From Polyangia bacterium (lineage in GTDB: Bacteria > Myxococcota_A > Polyangia > Nannocystales > Nannocystaceae), in assembly GCA_030430565.1 (NCBI GenBank), contig JAUIKS010000006.1, positions 292,073 through 356,072 on the forward strand: a DNA stretch of 64,000 bases, given 5' to 3'. A program made the position numbers and the translations under genes. Positions 22,901-30,456 of the stretch are shown one piece after another. The notes beneath the pieces were generated by a model. It made no database searches. It was not told the origin of the DNA and saw only the letters and a list, made by a program, of their open reading frames with translations. How positions within the stretch are numbered: the first letter of the stretch is position 1; every line of letters starts with the position of its first letter.

Positions 22901-23236
22901 CGCGACGAGGGGCGGCTGTACCCCTGGGGCGCGGCGGCGCCGAGCTGCGGCGCCACGATCATGGAGGGGGGAGGGCGCGACGGCTGCGGGCGCGGGCACA
23001 CGGCGCCGGTCGCCAGTCGCCCGCGCGGCGTGAGCCGCGACGGGATCCACGACCTCAGCGGGAACGTCTGGGAGTGGACCGCGTCCGGCAACGCCTTCGG
23101 CTACGTCGTGCGCGGCGGCTCGCTGGCGAACAAGCGCGCCTGGCGGTTTCAGAGCTCATTTCGTCGCCTGCGGCTGCCCCCGCGGCGACACGACTACGCG
23201 ACGGGGTTTCGCTGTGCACGCGCGCCGAGTCGATAA
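19907..23236 (+). CDS. Multi-TM protein with vWA/VMAP-like middle and C-terminal FGE/SUMF1 fold
   Basis: 1109 aa. Residues 1-95 are helical, possibly an effector-associated adaptor. TM segments lie around 127-145 and 200-222. Residues 225-680 form a cytoplasmic-looking domain (RESLLIGRDEQDELIWGI, YRGVWIWIDRRMA, RARIVVLTDGRD) resembling vWA-MoxR-associated proteins. Three more hydrophobic segments follow (about 685-770), then a Pro-rich spacer and two CPxGxxxxxGVC motifs. The C-terminus is an FGE/SUMF1 domain (CPREMAFVPGG, EVTVAAYGRCVEAG, KRLPTEWEWEWAARG, LSGNVWEWT, VVRGGSLANKRA). The Cys residues used by true formylglycine-generating enzymes near the end are absent, so binding rather than catalysis is likely. 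Two dispersed-repeat copies fall in its linkers. Confidence 0.75.
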   Translation: MPAAAGAGRERELERLYAALSACGMPVDLVGRVRVEHVLRVSGVPRELAAFVAHVDAHEQALSRRLRALLARSPDEAERLREVYRGWLRTLPRTSPDVEPRVRARREVTPVNAGSGGRARAPTGSRAPRVHAGRRWIGALALLGAAIVAIEPERVADLDLYEETPSLTPEARVETPHEQAPAAGPGDDDAEDNEEDNEEEEPAPLAATLLGLLGLALIVGDALARALQPRLPPPHAPLTEQRRRGRYDLGVTAPRESLLIGRDEQDELIWGIEQLRGEERTRALDVERSVHATASAGGVPRLHFERARAYRGVWIWIDRRMAAWRDARQLADDITGALARAGLPASRVWFDGVPDQLELHDGSVTTLQRVSAARRRARIVVLTDGRDLALRHADELSRARVRATLRELEAWDNLAFVGFGGARALELLLHGFGIRLLRPADAVPFLAGLGRAGRQGRQALGPAFALWEASCAIAPRTIGEDEALTLRRALALDVEPWAIARLRERAPGPSGKLRWSPEARAGCLYRYERGERSASAGRLAQGGALAQAIEFWRGRYEANDRYWRERSPGWIGSRAWALHRVERAELELWVAPAEAARALYQLHEGDAAIAAQIRRVVAVYDDGDAPLARDRLRLPWRLRAQARDVRRMLGVIGFAPAAAYAQRAPGLHALRVAGGLCAFAAVGALIIPRGRAAELYVVLAIAALGLLTLSILELRARHRVTRGGASARSVSAWARAHGAPTAALAGALLIALWPSHAPDPVPPPDDEDVHEDVTSRRVEPPRARAPRPTLPSPLPEVVAPRPIETPDAPAAAEPTLVAELAPRGSASSRACPDGQVMRDGVCAAASPGSGASVTPEAPGVSLLGVAAPAPEPAPAPEPAPAPAPPSSMCPSGQIPVNGVCVSRCPREMAFVPGGALAGRTLADVCLDRTEVTVAAYGRCVEAGRCAAPSGAGPRYNWGRRDRARHPINDVTWSQARAFCRAVGKRLPTEWEWEWAARGRDEGRLYPWGAAAPSCGATIMEGGGRDGCGRGHTAPVASRPRGVSRDGIHDLSGNVWEWTASGNAFGYVVRGGSLANKRAWRFQSSFRRLRLPPRRHDYATGFRCARAPSR
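20378..20400 (+). repeat. Dispersed repeat, degenerate copy E (coding linker)
   Basis: CTGTACGAAGAGACACC, matching the GAAGAGACA half of the element. It encodes Leu-Tyr-Glu-Glu-Thr next to a TM segment of the FGE-fold protein. A second degenerate copy (ATGTCCACGAAGACGTG) is at 22209-22225 in the same gene. Confidence 0.4.
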
Positions 23237-23284
23237 CCGCGCGGAGCCGCTCGTCGGCGGCGTCGCGTCGAGGAGCGCGCCGGG

Positions 23285-25816
23285 ATGACGAGCCGACGCG
23301 CCCTGCTGATCGGCAGCCCCACGGGTCTGCTGCGCGGCGTCGACAACGACATCCTGCGCATGGCCGACGCGCTCGCCGGCTACGACTTCACGATCGCGCG
23401 CTGCACCGGCGACGCGGCCACGCGCGCGGGCATCCACGCCGCCTACGAGCGCCTGATCGCCGCCAGCCAGCCCGAGGACGCGGCGCTCGTGTACTTCGCC
23501 GGGCACGGCGGGCTCGCGGTCAACCCCGACTACCGCCCGGGCTCCCAGCGCCCGCGCTTTTATCAGTTCATCGTCCCCACCGACATCGAGGCCTCGCGCG
23601 ACGGCGACTTCCGCGGGATCCTGGCGCAGGAGCTCGCCGCCCTGCTCTCGCGCCTGACCGCGCGCACGCGCAACACCACGGTGATCCTCGACTGCTGCCA
23701 CGCCGCGAGGATGTCCCGCGGCTGCGTCACCCGCTCGCTCGCTCGGGTCTGGCGCGTCGGCCTGAGCGAGCACGTGCGCGCGCTCGAGCGCCGGGGCGCG
23801 ACGCGGCGTGAGCACGTCGAGGGCAACCCCCACGCGGTCCGCGTGCTCGCGGCCTCGGCGAGTCAGCCCGCGTACGAGCGCGACGACGCCGCCGGCGAGC
23901 GCGTCGGCGTGCTGACCGAGGCGCTGGCGCGGGCGCTCGCGGAGGCGCGCGGGCGCGAGGTCACCTGGGCGGCGCTCGCGGGGCGACTTCGAGAGCATGT
24001 CCTCGAGACCATGCCCGCGCAGCGCGTCGCGATCGCGGGCCCGATCACGCGCCTGCTGTTCACGCTCGAGGAGCGCGCGCGCGTCGACGAGCTGACGCTC
24101 GCGCGCGAGGGGCCTGACGGCGCGTTGTTCCTCGAGGGCGGGGCGCTGCTCGGCGTCGCGGTCGGCGATCGCTACGCCCTCCTCAACGGCTCAAGCGGGG
24201 CGGGCCGTCCGCGCGCGACGGCCCGCGTCGTCGAGGTCACGGCCGCGCGGGCGCGCGTCGTGATCGAGGGCGAGGGGGCGCGCGACATGTCGTCGTCCCG
24301 CGACGGACTGCGCGCGCGCCCGGTCGCGCGCGCCCCCAGGCGCCACGCCGTGATCCTCGAGCCCACGGGCGCCGAGGGCCAGGCGCGCGCGGCCCGGCTG
24401 AGGCGGGCGATCGACGCCTCGCCGCTGCTGCGCGCGCGCGATGTCGGTGCTGTCTCGAGGGACATGGGCATGCCGATCGCGCGCGCGCGCCTCGAGGGCG
24501 ACGCCATCGCGCTGCTCGACCCGACCGGCGCGCCGCTCAGCGCGCCCGAGCGCCTCCGGCCGCAGCGGCTCGCCGGCGTGGTCGCCAACCTCGAGTCGCT
24601 GGCGCGCGCGCGAGAGCTCCGGGCGCGGCGCTCGGGCGAGGGCGCGCAGGCGCTCACGGGTCGCTACGCGGTCGAGTGGGGGCGCGTCCGCGACGGCGTG
24701 ACGATCCCGCTCCCGCAGGCCGGCGCGACCCTGTTCGCCGGCGACCGCGTCTACCTGCGCGTGTTCAACGAGGACCTCCCGCGCCTCTACGTCTCGGTCT
24801 ACGACGTGGGCGTGAGCGGGCGGATCTCGCTGCTGACCAGCTCGGAGCCCGCGGGCGTCGAGCTCGCGCTGCGCGAGGACTACACCCTCGGCGCGGACGA
24901 GTCCGGCGTCGTCGAGGGTCTCGAGGCCTGGTGGCCGCGCGAGCTCCCGACCTCCGGAGGCCCGCGGCTCGAGTCCTTCGTCGTCTTCCTCTCCGATCGG
25001 CCCCTCGACCTGCGCGCGCTCGAGGCCCCCGGGATCCGCCGCCTCGATCGCGCGGCCGCGGTCACGCGAGCTTCACCCGCCCGCGCGACCTCCCTCGCCG
25101 CGGGCGCGGAGCTGGTGCGCTACGCGATCGAGCGCGTCGACTTTCAGCTCCACCCGACCCCCGCGCGCCCGCGCGACGACGGACCGTACTGGCTGGACGA
25201 GCGCCCCGACCCCAGCGCGCTCGCGCTCCCCGTCGCGCGCCCGCGTCGTCCGCCCGCGGCCGCGCGCGTGCATCTCTTGGAGGCCTCGCTCGATCCCGCG
25301 CGAGTGAGCTCGCCAGCGGGCGCGCGTCACTACCTCGACGTCGCGGTCGTGACCGGCGGCGCCGGGCCAGGCGCGCTGCGGCTGCACACGCTCGAGCTCC
25401 CGCCCGGCGACGTCGCGCGCGCCGGCGTCGACCTGCTTCACGGGCCAGCCCACACCGCCATCGAGCTCGCGCTCTGGCTCAGCGTCGCGCGCGACCAGCC
25501 GCCGCCCCTCGAGCGCGCGCGCGTCGAGCTGCGGCGCCGCGCCGAGTGGCGCGACGCCCTGCAGACGCTCGCGGCCCTGACCAGCGCGCCCGCTGAGCCC
25601 GACGCGAGGCTGCGGGCGGCCGACGCCGCAGCGTGTCTCAACAGACAGCTGTTCGCCTGGCTCGCCGAGCGCCGCGCGACCGTCGAGGGCTGCTACCGCG
25701 TCAGCCTCGCCGGCGCCCGCGGCTTCGAGATCGGTCGCCACCCGCGGCGCGGACGTCTGCGCGCGGGGCCGCTCCGCTTCGTCTACCGCGTGCTGCGTGC
25801 GATCCCGCCGCGTTGA
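23285..25816 (+). CDS. Caspase-like (peptidase C14) protein with C-terminal beta-rich region
   Basis: 843 aa. Residues 1-150 carry the caspase fold: strand RRALLIGSP, catalytic His in VYFAGHGG (His74) and catalytic Cys in VILDCCHAA (Cys138), as in metacaspase-type proteases. The dyad is complete, so proteolysis of a target is expected. Residues about 260-360 and 430-600 are beta-rich; the stretch LFAGDRVYLRVFNEDLPRLY resembles DUF4384 modules found behind caspase domains. The last 200 residues are unassigned and no TM is seen. ATG at 23285 with AGGAG nine bases upstream; 48 bp after the FGE gene, so probably the operon's fourth gene and its effector. Confidence 0.83.
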   Translation: MTSRRALLIGSPTGLLRGVDNDILRMADALAGYDFTIARCTGDAATRAGIHAAYERLIAASQPEDAALVYFAGHGGLAVNPDYRPGSQRPRFYQFIVPTDIEASRDGDFRGILAQELAALLSRLTARTRNTTVILDCCHAARMSRGCVTRSLARVWRVGLSEHVRALERRGATRREHVEGNPHAVRVLAASASQPAYERDDAAGERVGVLTEALARALAEARGREVTWAALAGRLREHVLETMPAQRVAIAGPITRLLFTLEERARVDELTLAREGPDGALFLEGGALLGVAVGDRYALLNGSSGAGRPRATARVVEVTAARARVVIEGEGARDMSSSRDGLRARPVARAPRRHAVILEPTGAEGQARAARLRRAIDASPLLRARDVGAVSRDMGMPIARARLEGDAIALLDPTGAPLSAPERLRPQRLAGVVANLESLARARELRARRSGEGAQALTGRYAVEWGRVRDGVTIPLPQAGATLFAGDRVYLRVFNEDLPRLYVSVYDVGVSGRISLLTSSEPAGVELALREDYTLGADESGVVEGLEAWWPRELPTSGGPRLESFVVFLSDRPLDLRALEAPGIRRLDRAAAVTRASPARATSLAAGAELVRYAIERVDFQLHPTPARPRDDGPYWLDERPDPSALALPVARPRRPPAAARVHLLEASLDPARVSSPAGARHYLDVAVVTGGAGPGALRLHTLELPPGDVARAGVDLLHGPAHTAIELALWLSVARDQPPPLERARVELRRRAEWRDALQTLAALTSAPAEPDARLRAADAAACLNRQLFAWLAERRATVEGCYRVSLAGARGFEIGRHPRRGRLRAGPLRFVYRVLRAIPPR
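24439..24468 (+). repeat. Dispersed GACATGTC repeat, split copy F (coding)
   Basis: GATGTC and, 15 bases on, GGGACATG form an inverted pair inside the caspase-like gene (Asp-Val-Gly-Ala-Val-Ser-Arg-Asp-Met). An exact GACATGTC is also present at 24284-24291 in the same gene. Confidence 0.45.
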
Positions 25817-25971
25817 CGCGGACGCGGACGCCCTGACATCGATGTCCGAGCTCGCCCGACAAAGCGACAGCTCGCGCCGCGAGCTGCCTGACGAGGCGCG
25901 CTAAGTCGCTGAGATCATTCGCGGCCCGTCGCTTGCAGACAACTCAGCGCGTTCCGTCAGGATCCCTACCT

Positions 25972-27519
25972 ATGAATCTAAAGCAGCTTCGCATCTTGTC
26001 CCTTCCTGTCTTCGCGGTCACCTGCGCCGCGCTCATCACCGCCGGCTGTGGCGACTCCGCCTCCTCCTCGACCGGCGGCTACGACGACGGCTACTCGAGC
26101 GACAGCGGCTACGGCAGCGCGGGCGGCACGGGCGGCTACGGCCCCGACGCGCAGGAGCCCCCCAGCGAAGATCCGCCCGAGGAGGAGATCGACGAGCCCG
26201 CCGAGTGCGACGCCGAGAGCGAGGTCGTCCTCTACCTCTCGCCCGACGACTCGAACTCGATGTCGTCGCCGGTCCAGGCCCGCGCCGCGCTCGAGGTGGG
26301 GCTGAGCGCGCTCAGCTACGTGCCGATCCGCGTGTGGGAATTCTTCAACTACTACAGCTTCGACTACCCGACGCCCGCGGAGAGCGGCGAGGTCACCGTC
26401 AGCACCGAGCTGCTGCGGACCGCGAACGCCGACGACCGCGTCGCCTTCAGCCTGCAGATCGGCGTCGCCAGCGAGACGGTCCCCGAGGAGGACCGCGCGC
26501 CCATGAACATCACGCTCGTGCTCGACGAGTCCGGCTCGATGGGCGGCGAGCCCATGGAGATGCAACAAGAGGTCTGCCGGGCGATCGCCGCGAGCCTGCG
26601 CCCGGGCGACATCGTCTCCGCGGTCGGCTGGGACACCGAGAACGCGATCAAGCTCGGCGGCTACAGCGTCGACGGCCCCGACGACGCGAAGCTGCTCGCC
26701 GTGTGTGACGGGCTCGAGGCCGGCGGCGGCACCGACTTGCACGGCGGGCTCGTGGCCGGCTACCAGCTCGCGCTCGCCTCCTACGACGCCTCGCGGATCA
26801 ACCGCCTCGTGCTCGTCAGCGACGGCGGCGCCAACGTCGGGGTGACCGACGCGGACCTGATCGCCGAGCACGCCGGCTCCAACGACCAGGACGGCGTGTA
26901 CATGGTCGGGGTCGGGGTCGGCGAGGCCCGAAACTACAACGATCACCTGATGGACACCGTCACCGACCTCGGCAAGGGCGCCTCGGTCTTCATCCCGAGC
27001 AAGGACGAGGCCTGGAAGGTCTTCAACGCGCAGTTCGTCAACACCATGGCGGTCGCCGTCCGCGACGTGCAGGTCGAGCTCAGCCTCCCGCCCGGCTTCG
27101 CGATCACCAAGTTCAGCGGCGAGGAGTACAGCGCCGACCCGGCGGAGATCGAGCCGCAGCACCTCGCGCCCAACGACGTGATGATCTTCCACCAGCAGAT
27201 CGAGACCTGCGCGCCCGAGCTGGTCACGCCCGACGCCGAGATCGGCGTGCGCGTGCGCTACAAGGACGCGCTCAGCTTCGAGGTCCGCGAGGTCGAGGCG
27301 ACCCTGACCTTCGCCGACGCCGAGGACGGCGCCTCGGGGAACCTGCTCAAGGGCGTCGCGGTCTTCGCCTACGCCGACGCGCTCAAGGCCGCCCGCGACG
27401 GCGACCCCGAGGCCGAGGCGCTGATCCAGGAGGCGCTCGCCAACCTCGACATGGCCGACGCCGCGCTGCCCGAGGATCCCGAGCTCGCCGAGATCCGCGC
27501 CGCGCTCGAGGCCCTCTAG
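25972..27519 (+). CDS. vWA-domain lipoprotein
   Basis: 515 aa. Signal peptide with lipobox ITAGC, then a Gly/Tyr/Ser linker and an acidic segment. An N-terminal module (YVPIRVWEFFNYYSFDYP) and a complete vWA domain follow, with MIDAS DESGSMGG, the threonine in GGGTDLHGG and the Asp in LVSDGG. The layout matches YfbK-like/von Willebrand proteins that carry an extra domain before vWA. It should bind a protein ligand in a metal-dependent way at the outer membrane or cell surface. ATG at 25972. It lies 155 bp after the caspase-like gene on the same strand; since MoxR ATPases often act on vWA proteins, a functional link is possible but unproven. Confidence 0.85.
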   Translation: MNLKQLRILSLPVFAVTCAALITAGCGDSASSSTGGYDDGYSSDSGYGSAGGTGGYGPDAQEPPSEDPPEEEIDEPAECDAESEVVLYLSPDDSNSMSSPVQARAALEVGLSALSYVPIRVWEFFNYYSFDYPTPAESGEVTVSTELLRTANADDRVAFSLQIGVASETVPEEDRAPMNITLVLDESGSMGGEPMEMQQEVCRAIAASLRPGDIVSAVGWDTENAIKLGGYSVDGPDDAKLLAVCDGLEAGGGTDLHGGLVAGYQLALASYDASRINRLVLVSDGGANVGVTDADLIAEHAGSNDQDGVYMVGVGVGEARNYNDHLMDTVTDLGKGASVFIPSKDEAWKVFNAQFVNTMAVAVRDVQVELSLPPGFAITKFSGEEYSADPAEIEPQHLAPNDVMIFHQQIETCAPELVTPDAEIGVRVRYKDALSFEVREVEATLTFADAEDGASGNLLKGVAVFAYADALKAARDGDPEAEALIQEALANLDMADAALPEDPELAEIRAALEAL

Positions 27520-27540
27520 GGCTCAGCGCCCCGCGCTCGC

Positions 27541-27570
27541 GCGCGTGCATGTCCAAGAGAACATGCGCGC
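27541..27570 (+). repeat. Dispersed repeat copy G forming a hairpin between convergent genes
   Basis: CATGTCC, four bases, GAACATG, extended by flanking GCGCG/CGCGC into an inverted repeat that spans the 89-bp gap between the vWA gene and the convergent FAD oxidoreductase gene. It could act as a bidirectional transcription terminator or mRNA 3' stabiliser; no T-run follows. Confidence 0.65.
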
Positions 27571-27608
27571 GCCACCTCTCAACACTTCAGGGCGGCGAGG
27601 CAAGGGGC

Positions 27609-30437
27609 TCACTCATCGCCTCCGTACGCGCGACGGAGCTCGCGCTCGACCACATCGCGGACGCGGTTGAGCGCGGACAAGCTCTCCTGCAGCGTCGGGA
27701 TCCGAAGCCCCTCGCGTCCTCCCAGCGACGACAGCAGCGGGCCGAGGCCGCCGAGCTCGCCCAGGTCCAGGCCGCCGAGACCGAGCCCGAAGCTGGACTC
27801 CCACGGGTGCGGCTGGCCGCGCGCGAACAGTCGCTCGTCGTGGGCGCGCAGGGCGTCCAGCTCGGGCAGCTCGTAGTCCTCCATGTTCCAGATCTGGCAG
27901 TAGTCGCCGAGCAGCGTCGAGCGGTAGGGCAGGTCGTAGCCGGCCTCGTCCGGCGCGGCCGGCCGCCACAGGCGCGTGTTGTCGTCGCCTGTCTCTTCGG
28001 TCCTGTCGTCCACGGCGCGCGACGGCACGCCGCCGCGCAGCTCACGCGGATCGGCGCCGAGCCGCGCCTCGCGGCGGCGCTTGGCCACGGGGCTCAGCAG
28101 GAAGTGGTCGAGGATCGCGTTGACGGCGTGGCGCGCCGACTCGTTGGCGCTCTCCATGGTCGTCATCCGCGTAAACGTCCGCTTGTAGGTGCCCGCGAAC
28201 ACCAGCGAGTCCCAGTGCACCCAGTAGCCCCCGTGGGGCGCCTGCCAGATCTCCGACGCGTCGGGCGTCCGCGGCGACGGCTCGTCGTCACGGCTCGGGG
28301 ACCACGGATCGCCGCCCGGCCTGCGCGCCCAGTCGCCGACGATCGGGATCAGGAACGGCGCCTCGTTGCGCACCGGCAGCAGCCGCCCGTCGCCCTCGCG
28401 GTCGCCGTACACCAGCAGCGTGTCGACGTGGTACCAGACCGGCTGCGGGAACTGCAGCGGCCGCCGCGAGCTCGCGCGCTCGCCCATGTCCTCGCAGATC
28501 TGTCGCCAGACCTCGGCCGCCAGCTCCTCGCGCGTGCAGTCCCAGGCCGTCCGCCCGTTCAGCGGCGGGTGCGTCGACGGCCGGTCGAAGGCGCCGATGT
28601 CGACGCTCAGCACCGCGCTGTAGCCGTCGCGCGCGACGAAGGGGCGGCGGGTCCAGAACTGCTGCTGATTGATCGACGACAGCGCCCACTCGGCGGATCC
28701 GAAGTACATGTGCCCGCGCACGAGCTTCACGTCGGTCGTGAAGAAGTACTGGATCCCCGACAGCGTCTGCAGACGGTCCCAGGGGGCGCGCCCGGACTCG
28801 GTGTAGGGATCGCGGGGCGTCGGCGCCGCGTCTCCCGCCGGCTCCGCGCTACCTGGCCGGGGGGGCAGGGTCGTCGCGTAGCCTGCGAGCTGCCCCGGGA
28901 CGCCGACCTGCGGCAGCGAGCGCGTGACGGCCTCGGCCGTGATCACGTCGGTCGCGACCAGGTAGTAGTCGGCCTCCTCATCCGGCCGCGGCGTCGACTC
29001 CTCGCCGCGCGTGACGATCGGCCGCACCCGCCCGCGGGCGTCACGCTCCACGCGGACGAGCCGCCCGGGGACGAAGCGAACGCCGAGGCGCTCGAGCTGA
29101 CGGCGCCACGGCGCGAACCAGGCCTCGGTCGTCGGGCCGTCGAGGCAGCCGTTGATCTTGTCGCGGTGGATCAAGCTGTCGAGCAGCAGCTGCACGTAGG
29201 TGCTGCCGTTGGTGCGCGCGTCCCCCCACTCGGCGTTAAACGCCGCGAGCACCTTGGCCGAGAATTTGACGTCGCGCTCGAAGGCCGCGCTGTAGCGGTA
29301 GCGCGGGCGACCGCTCATTGGGTCGGCCGCGCACAGGTAGTCCCACCAAGACAGCGACTCGTACTCGGCGGCCCGTCGTCGCGGACAGGTCGCCATGTAG
29401 CGCAGCACTCGCTCGAGGAACTGCTGCAGGTCGCGCCAGCTGTAGCCCTTGGCGAGCAGGCTGGTGAAGGCCTTCGTCATCGTCAGATCCGACTCGGGCG
29501 GGGCGCGCGGCGTGACGATCGGGTTGCCCTGGCCGTGCTCGGCGACGCCCTGCATGGTCGCGGAGACGACGCGGTCGAACACCGCGCGCCCGGTCTCCTC
29601 GCCGCGCGCGTCGAGCAGCGGGATCCTGCGCAGCGTGTCGAAGACGTGGCGGTAGTACGAGGGGAAGAAGCGGAAGCCGTGCTCGCCGGGGAGCACGACG
29701 TCGTCGCGCTCGATCACCGCCCAGCGCTCGTGCGCCTCGACCTCCTCGACCTCCTCGGCCTCTTCGACCTCTTCGGCCTCGTCAATCTCACCCAGGAGCT
29801 CGCGCAGCTCGGCGCGCGCGCGCGTCTGCCAGGCCCGCGGGACCCCGCGCCTGCGCTCGTCGGCCTCGACGCTCACCGCGTGGGTCACCACCTGCCCGGG
29901 GTCGACGCCGCAGCTCTCGCCCAGGAACGCGCGCACGGCCTCGGCGCGGCGGCGGGCGAGCACGCGGTTTTGTCCGTCGCCCGCGGGGAAGTCATCGTCG
30001 CCGCCCGCGAAGCCGGTCACGCGCAGGCGCGTGGAGGACATGTCCTCAAGCGCATCCAAGAGCTGCTCGGCCGCCGCCATCCCGCGCTCGTCGAGCGCGC
30101 ACGAGCGCGGCGCGAAGCAGACGCAGATCCGCAGCGGATCGGGCGACCCCGCGCCCCGATCGTCCGCGCCGACCTCGCGGGCCGAGGGCGCGCGCCACGG
30201 GCCGCCGCGGGGCCTGGGCGCGCGACCGTACTGCGTGCGCGCGAGCCCGCCGATCGCCATGCGCTCGCGACCGTCGGCTCCTCGCTCCCGCGCCGCCTCG
30301 ACGACGCGGACCTCAAAGCCGCGCTCGATCAGCTCGTGCGCGGCGGTCAGCCCGGTGATCCCGGCGCCGTAGATCGTGACCTGCGCGAGCCCGGAGCGGG
30401 GGGAGGGTGTAGCGGCGGAGCTGCGCGACTCGGGCAC
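27609..30437 (-). CDS. FAD-dependent amine-oxidase-like oxidoreductase with inserted OmpA-like domain
   Basis: 942 aa, GTG start. The first 50 residues hold the dinucleotide fold VTIYGAGITGLTAAHEL ending in the ribose-binding Glu. Normal family sequence resumes only at about residue 255 (VVLPGEHGFRFFPSYYRHV). Between them, residues about 95-200 look like an OmpA-type peptidoglycan-binding domain (LRVTGFAGGDDDF, then NRVLARRRAEAVRAFL), followed by an acidic Glu-Glu-Val repeat. The C-terminus carries the closing FAD motif (SLVFAGTYKRTFTRMTTMESA and a helix). Family relatives are NAD/FAD oxidoreductases such as phytoene desaturase or hydroxysqualene dehydroxylase types; the substrate is unknown. 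A dispersed-repeat copy lies in the inserted domain. Confidence 0.78.
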   Translation of the reverse strand: MPESRSSAATPSPRSGLAQVTIYGAGITGLTAAHELIERGFEVRVVEAARERGADGRERMAIGGLARTQYGRAPRPRGGPWRAPSAREVGADDRGAGSPDPLRICVCFAPRSCALDERGMAAAEQLLDALEDMSSTRLRVTGFAGGDDDFPAGDGQNRVLARRRAEAVRAFLGESCGVDPGQVVTHAVSVEADERRRGVPRAWQTRARAELRELLGEIDEAEEVEEAEEVEEVEAHERWAVIERDDVVLPGEHGFRFFPSYYRHVFDTLRRIPLLDARGEETGRAVFDRVVSATMQGVAEHGQGNPIVTPRAPPESDLTMTKAFTSLLAKGYSWRDLQQFLERVLRYMATCPRRRAAEYESLSWWDYLCAADPMSGRPRYRYSAAFERDVKFSAKVLAAFNAEWGDARTNGSTYVQLLLDSLIHRDKINGCLDGPTTEAWFAPWRRQLERLGVRFVPGRLVRVERDARGRVRPIVTRGEESTPRPDEEADYYLVATDVITAEAVTRSLPQVGVPGQLAGYATTLPPRPGSAEPAGDAAPTPRDPYTESGRAPWDRLQTLSGIQYFFTTDVKLVRGHMYFGSAEWALSSINQQQFWTRRPFVARDGYSAVLSVDIGAFDRPSTHPPLNGRTAWDCTREELAAEVWRQICEDMGERASSRRPLQFPQPVWYHVDTLLVYGDREGDGRLLPVRNEAPFLIPIVGDWARRPGGDPWSPSRDDEPSPRTPDASEIWQAPHGGYWVHWDSLVFAGTYKRTFTRMTTMESANESARHAVNAILDHFLLSPVAKRRREARLGADPRELRGGVPSRAVDDRTEETGDDNTRLWRPAAPDEAGYDLPYRSTLLGDYCQIWNMEDYELPELDALRAHDERLFARGQPHPWESSFGLGLGGLDLGELGGLGPLLSSLGGREGLRIPTLQESLSALNRVRDVVERELRRAYGGDE
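27983..28011 (-). repeat. Dispersed repeat, degenerate copy H (coding)
   Basis: CCTGTCTCTTCGGTCCTG, the reverse-orientation form (GAAGAGACAGG on the minus strand). It encodes Arg-Thr-Glu-Glu-Thr-Gly in the oxidoreductase C-terminal part. Confidence 0.4.
30031..30060 (+). repeat. Dispersed GACATGTC repeat, copy I (coding)
   Basis: GAGGACATGTCCTC, a perfect 14-base palindrome, inside the inserted OmpA-like domain of the oxidoreductase gene (Leu-Glu-Asp-Met-Ser-Ser on the minus strand). Confidence 0.65.
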
Positions 30438-30456
30438 GCGCGAGTGTACCAGCCGC

